This document shows, piece after piece, positions 7,702 through 10,340 of a stretch of 10,340 nt of DNA. Location of the stretch: assembly GCA_937952095.1 (NCBI GenBank), contig CALFYG010000134.1, positions 1-10,340 on the forward strand, given 5' to 3'. The stretch comes from an uncultured Micrococcales bacterium (GTDB taxonomy: Bacteria > Actinomycetota > Actinomycetes > S36-B12 > UBA10799). The first letter of the stretch is position 1, and every line of letters starts with the position of its first letter. Made by a program: the position numbers and the translations under genes. A model generated the notes under the pieces. It saw only the letters and a list, made by a program, of their open reading frames with translations, was not told the origin of the DNA and searched no databases.

Positions 7702-8400
7702 CTACGTGGTCCCGGCCGCAGCGTCCTCCAACATGATCCCCACACCGCGATGGACGTGCAGGAATCGGGGAGACTCCGGATCGTCGCCCAACTTCCTGCG
7801 CAGCCACGACAGATGGACGTCGACGGTGCGGGCACTGTCCGTGCGCTGCCAGACCTCGCGCAACAGTTCCTTGCGGCTGACCACTCGGCCCGGATTCTGC
7901 GCGAGATAGGCCAGGACGTCGAACTCGAGGCGGGTGAGGTCGAGTGGCTGGCCATCGATCTCCGCGGTCCGCCGGGCCGGGTCGACGGTCAGACCGCCCA
8001 CGGTGACGGCCGCGCTGCGTTGTTCGTCCTCCGCGGCGCCGCCGGCTCGCCGGAGCACCGCGCGCACACGCGCCTCCAACTGGGCAGGGTCGTAGGGCTT
8101 GACCACGTAGTCGTCGGCGCCGGCGTCGAGCAGTTCCACGATGAGGTCCTCGTCGTCGCGGGCGGTCGCAACGATCACCGGCACCGCACTTGCAGCGCGG
8201 ATCATCCCGAGCAGGCGTTCACCGGACACGTCGGGCAGGCCGAGGTCGAGGATGACTGCCTCCGGCTCCTGGGTGAGCAGGGATTGCAGCCCGCCGAGCC
8301 CGTCCGGAGCGCTGTCGACCGCGTGACCACGCGCCTGCAGGGCACGGGTCAGAGCGGTCCGGATGCCAGGGTCGTCCTCGATGATGAGCACATGCACCAT
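7702..8400 (-). CDS. OmpR/PhoB-family response regulator
   Basis: A 232-residue DNA-binding regulator. The receiver domain has the acidic pair Asp9-Asp10 (IIEDD), the phospho-acceptor Asp52 in VILDLGLPD, Thr79 and Lys101 in VVKPYDP, all the conserved positions of an active receiver. After a short linker, residues ~135-228 form the winged-helix output domain with DLTRLEFDVLAYLA, VVSRKELLREVW, TVDVHLSWLRRKLG and the wing VHRGVGIML. I chose the ATG at 8400 because the receiver strand starts there; an upstream in-frame GTG would run into apbE. The gene begins 11 bases after the apbE stop and abuts the kinase start. Regulators of this family bind direct repeats with an 11-base step, and such repeats occur upstream of apbE's neighbours (9385-9406 and 10144-10165), so it probably controls its own operon and both small genes. 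Confidence 0.95.
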   Translation of the reverse strand: MVHVLIIEDDPGIRTALTRALQARGHAVDSAPDGLGGLQSLLTQEPEAVILDLGLPDVSGERLLGMIRAASAVPVIVATARDDEDLIVELLDAGADDYVVKPYDPAQLEARVRAVLRRAGGAAEDEQRSAAVTVGGLTVDPARRTAEIDGQPLDLTRLEFDVLAYLAQNPGRVVSRKELLREVWQRTDSARTVDVHLSWLRRKLGDDPESPRFLHVHRGVGIMLEDAAAGTT

Positions 8401-8411
8401 GGGCGCCAAGC

Positions 8412-9320
8412 CTACGCGTCCACGAGGGTGGATCCGGACTTCTGCGGCCACCGTCCGACGGCGCAGTCGACCTCTGCGACGAACCAGGCGTCGAGGCCCA
8501 TGCCCTCCAGTAGCGCAGGACCCTCGTCGCCCGAGATGAAACCGGCTGTCGCGGCGGCATTCGCGCCTGCGGCGTCCGCCGCCATCACACTCACGCTCGA
8601 CCAGGCAGAGTCAGCAGGGTGCCCCGTGCGGGGATCGATGATGTGATGCCCGCCTTCCCACGACCGGTGACCGACGCCGCTGGTTGCCAGACCCGCGTCC
8701 TCGACATCGAACGCCACGGGTTCTCGACCGGGCAGGTCGGGGTCAGCGGCGACGATCCATCCCTCACGTGGTGCGACGACCCGCAGGTCCCCGCCCATGT
8801 TGGCCATCGCGTCGAATCCTGTGGAGGCGTGCACGGTCGTGGCAAGCCGGTCAGCCAGCCACCCCTTGGCGACCGCCCCGAGATCCAGAGCGGAATCCGC
8901 AGGGATGCGGACCTTCGCTTCAGACCGGCCCGTTGTGATCTCAATCGCCCGCCAGTCGTTCGTGGCGGTCGAGGGGGAGATCCCGGAGTCCTGCTCGGCC
9001 CACCGGTCGTATCCTGCGGCGACCACGTGACGGCCCAGCAACGGGTGGACGAGTCCACCGGTCGCCTCTGCGGCTGCGAGAGCCGCGGACAGCACCGTGA
9101 CGAAGTCCCAGGGCACCTCCGTCCAGGTGCCTGCATTGCGGGACACCCGCGTAGAGACCGAGTCCGGCCGGAACCTGCTTGCCAGGACGTCCAGTCGGTC
9201 GGTTTCGTCGTGGAGGAGATCGTCGAGCCAGCGGTGAAGGCGCGGTGAGGGCTCAGCCCTCACACTCAGCCATAGTTCGGTCTTCCATGTGCGGTAGCAG
9301 GTGCTCGTTTCCAGGTCCAC
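8412..9320 (-). CDS. apbE: ApbE-like FAD:protein FMN transferase
   Basis: A 302-residue enzyme of the ApbE/Ftp family, which attaches FMN covalently to a threonine or serine of a target protein, using FAD and Mg2+. Family motifs are LDLGAVAKGW (145-154, Lys152), NMGGD (174-178), ATSG (212-215), the HHIIDPRTGHPA loop (225-236) and the metal-site segment GANAAATA (252-259). In the last one Asn254 stands where many ApbE proteins have Asp, with Thr258 kept; as I recall, actinobacterial relatives often share this. There is no signal peptide or lipobox, so it should act in the cytoplasm. The start is a GTG; it fits because an 11-base box lies exactly 44 bases upstream, the same distance as in the two small genes. 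It is first in the operon apbE-regulator-kinase. No protein with a clear flavinylation site is encoded in the window. Confidence 0.9.
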   Translation of the reverse strand: MDLETSTCYRTWKTELWLSVRAEPSPRLHRWLDDLLHDETDRLDVLASRFRPDSVSTRVSRNAGTWTEVPWDFVTVLSAALAAAEATGGLVHPLLGRHVVAAGYDRWAEQDSGISPSTATNDWRAIEITTGRSEAKVRIPADSALDLGAVAKGWLADRLATTVHASTGFDAMANMGGDLRVVAPREGWIVAADPDLPGREPVAFDVEDAGLATSGVGHRSWEGGHHIIDPRTGHPADSAWSSVSVMAADAAGANAAATAGFISGDEGPALLEGMGLDAWFVAEVDCAVGRWPQKSGSTLVDA

Positions 9321-9326
9321 GATTCC

Positions 9327-9332
9327 AGCGTG
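9327..9332 (-). promoter_or_regulatory. -10-like hexamer CACGCT of the apbE operon
   Basis: On the minus strand CACGCT is followed by GGAATC and the GTG start of apbE. The hexamer's last T is seven bases before the start codon, as expected for a leaderless -10 element, and the pattern CACNNTGGANNN-start is shared with the two small exported-protein genes. The first base is C rather than the usual T, so the hexamer alone would be weak and activator-dependent. GGA could alternatively be a poor ribosome site. Confidence 0.4.
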
Positions 9333-9364
9333 GGGCAGTGGGCGGTCAACGCGTCACCAATGGC

Positions 9365-9375
9365 TCGTCAAGTCC
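9365..9375 (-). promoter_or_regulatory. Putative response-regulator box upstream of apbE
   Basis: On the minus strand this reads GGACTTGACGA, identical in ten of eleven bases to the tandem boxes at 9385-9406. It ends 44 bases before the apbE start codon, exactly the distance seen for the other two genes. I see no good second copy directly upstream on this strand. If the neighbouring OmpR-type regulator binds here, the operon is autoregulated. Confidence 0.5.
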
Positions 9376-9394
9376 GTGCAGGCGGGACTTGACG
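9366..9394. repeat. Perfect 10-base inverted repeat in the apbE/small-gene divergent promoter region
   Basis: CGTCAAGTCC (9366-9375) and GGACTTGACG (9385-9394) are perfect reverse complements separated by nine bases. As DNA it places one regulator box facing each divergent gene. It could also fold into a hairpin, but there is no T-tract and it lies outside both genes, so a paired operator is the simpler reading. Confidence 0.8.
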
Positions 9395-9406
9395 TGGACT
9401 TGACGT
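9385..9406 (+). promoter_or_regulatory. Tandem 11-base regulator boxes upstream of the acidic-tail gene
   Basis: The 11-mer GGACTTGACGT occurs twice back to back (9385-9395 and 9396-9406) without a mismatch. A looser third unit, TCCTTTGGGTG, follows at 9407-9417 in the same 11-base step. Such direct repeats in one-helical-turn steps are the classic target form of OmpR/PhoB-family regulators, and a regulator of that family is encoded 1 kb away. The second box ends 44 bases before the ATG at 9451. TTGACG inside it could also be read as a -35 element, but no matching -10 lies 16-18 bases downstream. Confidence 0.6.
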
Positions 9407-9438
9407 TCCTTTGGGTGCTTCTGAAGGGGTGCGCGGCA

Positions 9439-9444
9439 CACACT
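9439..9444 (+). promoter_or_regulatory. -10-like hexamer CACACT of the acidic-tail gene
   Basis: CACACT is followed by GGAGGT and the ATG at 9451. Its last T lies seven bases before the start codon, as for a leaderless transcript. GGAGGT is too close to the ATG to be a normally spaced ribosome site. The arrangement matches those before apbE and before the basic-tail gene. Confidence 0.4.
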
Positions 9445-9450
9445 GGAGGT

Positions 9451-9798
9451 ATGAGAACTCTTTTGGCCTGGACAGGTGCCGCGGCTCTCAGCGTGCTGCT
9501 CGGAGTCATCCTCTACTCCACGAGCTTGCAGGGATCCCAGGCGGGTTACCAGGAGAGTTCCCCGCTGATCACCGAGAGCCCGTCGGCGTCGACGGTCATC
9601 CGCCAACCGGAGACTGGAATGTCCCAGAAGAAGACGGAGCCGGTGGCCCCGCAGGTCGCGGTGCCACCGGCTGAACCGTCGGTCGTCGTCCCGGCTCCGG
9701 CCTACACGCCGCCCCCGTCGTCATCGTCGGACGACTCCAACAAGAAGCGCGATCACGATTCCTCCGAGGACCGTGACGAAGGCAGGGACGACGACTGA
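9451..9798 (+). CDS. Small membrane-anchored protein with proline-rich stalk and acidic tail
   Basis: A 115-residue protein I do not recognise. One hydrophobic segment (about residues 4-24) after MRT should anchor it with the N-terminus inside and the rest outside; there is no lipobox. Residues ~30-65 are Ser/Thr/Pro-rich and low in complexity, ~65-95 are strongly proline-rich (VPPAEPSVVVPAPAY), and the last ~23 residues have eleven Asp/Glu against five Lys/Arg. No folded domain is evident, so it may span the cell wall and present a charged tail. The N-terminus recalls the anchors of actinobacterial FMN-binding proteins that occur beside apbE, but the FMN-binding domain and a flavinylation site are absent; whether it is a remnant is speculation. 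The ATG is fixed by GGAGGT just before it and by the 44-base distance to the tandem boxes. Confidence 0.75.
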   Translation: MRTLLAWTGAAALSVLLGVILYSTSLQGSQAGYQESSPLITESPSASTVIRQPETGMSQKKTEPVAPQVAVPPAEPSVVVPAPAYTPPPSSSSDDSNKKRDHDSSEDRDEGRDDD

Positions 9799-9802
9799 CG
9801 CG

Positions 9803-10099
9803 TCAGGAGCGACGCGAGCGGGACTTCTTCTTCGCCTTCTTCTTGGCGTGCACGACCTTTGGCGCGGCGGCGATCGATGCCCGCGCGGCCACAGTGCCGG
9901 TACGGTGCACGATCAGCGGACCCTGGGTGGTGCTCCGGGTGAATCCTTGAGCGTCGACCTGGGTCGCGCCCACGACTCCGGCCGGCTCGGCGGGAGCAGA
10001 GGCGTGCGCGGGGACAGCGGCGACCACCAGTCCGGAGCCCACCAGGGCGGCGGTGGTGGCGGCGACGGTGCGAGTGCGTTTCTTCGGTGTGGTGTTCAT
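9803..10099 (-). CDS. Small secreted protein with polybasic C-terminal tail
   Basis: A 98-residue protein I do not recognise. It has a clear Sec signal peptide: a basic start (MNTTPKKRTRT), a hydrophobic core and AHA before a likely cleavage after residue 33. The mature part of ~65 residues has a short middle region (VGATQVDAQGFTR, then TTQGPLIVHRTGTVAARA) and ends with nine Lys/Arg in the last fifteen residues. It has no cysteine and no known domain. I chose this ATG because the signal peptide begins here and because a regulator box ends exactly 44 bases upstream; an upstream in-frame ATG at 10156 would overlap that box. Its stop lies 4 bases from that of the acidic-tail gene, facing it. Opposite tail charges and similar promoters suggest the two products work together outside the cell; this is inference. 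Confidence 0.7.
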   Translation of the reverse strand: MNTTPKKRTRTVAATTAALVGSGLVVAAVPAHASAPAEPAGVVGATQVDAQGFTRSTTQGPLIVHRTGTVAARASIAAAPKVVHAKKKAKKKSRSRRS

Positions 10100-10105
10100 G
10101 AGTCC

Positions 10106-10111
10106 ACGGTG
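10106..10111 (-). promoter_or_regulatory. -10-like hexamer CACCGT of the basic-tail gene
   Basis: On the minus strand CACCGT is followed by GGACTC and then the ATG, so its final T is seven bases before the start codon. This repeats the CACNNTGGANNN-start pattern found before apbE and the acidic-tail gene. There is no Shine-Dalgarno sequence beyond GGA. An alternative promoter reading is TTGACG with TACAGA 18 bases further, which would give a short leader. Confidence 0.35.
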
Positions 10112-10143
10112 CCCCGATGGTCTGTAAGCGCGTACCCAGAAGA

Positions 10144-10165
10144 ACGTCAAGAACATGTAGTGAAC
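10144..10165 (-). promoter_or_regulatory. Tandem 11-base regulator boxes upstream of the basic-tail gene
   Basis: On the minus strand two consecutive 11-mers read GTTCACTACAT and GTTCTTGACGT; they agree in seven positions with each other. The second shares CTTGACGT with the boxes near 9400, and the unit after it (TCTTCTGGGTA) matches the unit after the 9406 box in eight of eleven bases. The gene-proximal box ends 44 bases before the ATG. GTTCA-type 11-mers also resemble the repeat units known for PhoP of Streptomyces, another OmpR-family regulator. Confidence 0.5.
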
Positions 10166-10176
10166 GATCGATCGTT
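10163..10176. repeat. Perfect 14-base palindrome AACGATCGATCGTT
   Basis: The sequence is identical to its reverse complement and overlaps the distal end of the tandem boxes of the basic-tail gene by three bases. It could be the operator of a second, dimeric regulator. A shortened copy, CGATCGTT, recurs at 10323-10330. Confidence 0.6.
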
Positions 10177-10340
10177 GCCGTGACGCGCTCTTGCGGCGGG
10201 GGCGCTGAGGTGCGGACAGCCTTGCCTAACTCGTCGCGACCAAATCCGGCCAAAGGGGACGCCGAACGCTGACTGGCTCAGACTTTCGTCGCGACCTTGG
10301 CGTTTTGGATGGACACCGGCCTCGATCGTTCGGCAATCTG
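10177..10340. other. Right-edge region without a supported gene
   Basis: All minus-strand frames stay open for long stretches here, so no coding call is safe. One of them ends at a TGA at 10278-10280 and could be the last ~20 codons of a gene entering from the right, but nothing in it is recognisable. Non-coding structure includes TCGTCGCGACC at 10231-10241 and again at 10286-10296, each containing the palindrome GTCGCGAC, and an inverted pair GCCGAACG (10261-10268) and CGTTCGGC (10327-10334). Confidence 0.4.

Noticed and set aside
7750..8646. Open frame of ~300 codons on the plus strand opposite the response regulator and apbE
   Set aside because: It spans the boundary of two convincing minus-strand genes and has no domain of its own.
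9301..9450. Upstream in-frame extension of the acidic-tail gene to a GTG at 9301
   Set aside because: It would translate through the regulator boxes and put 50 hydrophilic residues ahead of the anchor helix.
9979..9990. VGAT in the basic-tail protein as an ApbE flavinylation site
   Set aside because: The known motif needs Ser or Thr before Gly-Ala and usually an Asp three residues earlier; here the position is Val and no such Asp precedes it.
9753..10253. Minus-strand open frame of ~166 codons overlapping the basic-tail gene
   Set aside because: The competing frame has a clear signal peptide and a start codon at the shared 44-base distance from a regulator box; this one has neither.
10278..10340. 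C-terminal end of a gene entering from the right on the minus strand
   Set aside because: About 20 codons without recognisable content, while the other minus-strand frames are equally open; too little to call.

Overview
This is high-GC bacterial DNA, most likely from an actinomycete (Actinomycetota). The main reasons are the actinobacterial form of DnaG, the DnaG-adjacent small protein of a type I know only from actinobacteria, the strong G/C bias at third codon positions, and several genes whose start codons sit right behind a -10-like hexamer, which suggests leaderless transcription. I cannot place it below phylum. The window has no RNA gene, transposase or CRISPR array that I can see.

Left part (1-2033, + strand): the 3' end of the primase gene dnaG enters from the left edge. 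It overlaps, by ATGA, a 151-residue conserved uncharacterised protein. After a 57-base gap comes a six-helix HdeD/DUF308-type membrane protein. Middle (2040-6281): a flavoprotein disulfide reductase fused to a rhodanese domain (CoA-disulfide/persulfide reductase type) is on the minus strand, convergent with the membrane protein and divergent from a cytoplasmic family 3 glycoside hydrolase (beta-glucosidase type). Between the hydrolase and the next convergent gene lies a 145-base spacer with an unusual array of roughly 20-base repeats.

Right part (6427-10340): a tight minus-strand operon reads apbE (FAD:protein FMN transferase), then an OmpR/PhoB-type response regulator, then a sensor histidine kinase. 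Divergent from it is a 115-residue membrane-anchored protein with a proline-rich stalk and an acidic tail. Convergent with that one, 4 bases away, is a 98-residue secreted protein with a polybasic tail. The last 240 bases hold only short palindromes and repeats.

The most interesting observation concerns these last genes. The apbE operon and both small exported-protein genes each carry an 11-base box related to GGACTTGACGT, and in all three the box ends exactly 44 bases before the start codon. The two small-gene promoters carry tandem copies in consecutive 11-base steps, the geometry expected for an OmpR/PhoB-family regulator. All three also share CACNNTGGANNN directly before the start codon. 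This looks like a compact local regulon: a sensor kinase and regulator that control themselves, a flavin-transferase, and a pair of small exported proteins with oppositely charged tails. The assignment of the neighbouring regulator to the boxes, and any joint function, is inference.
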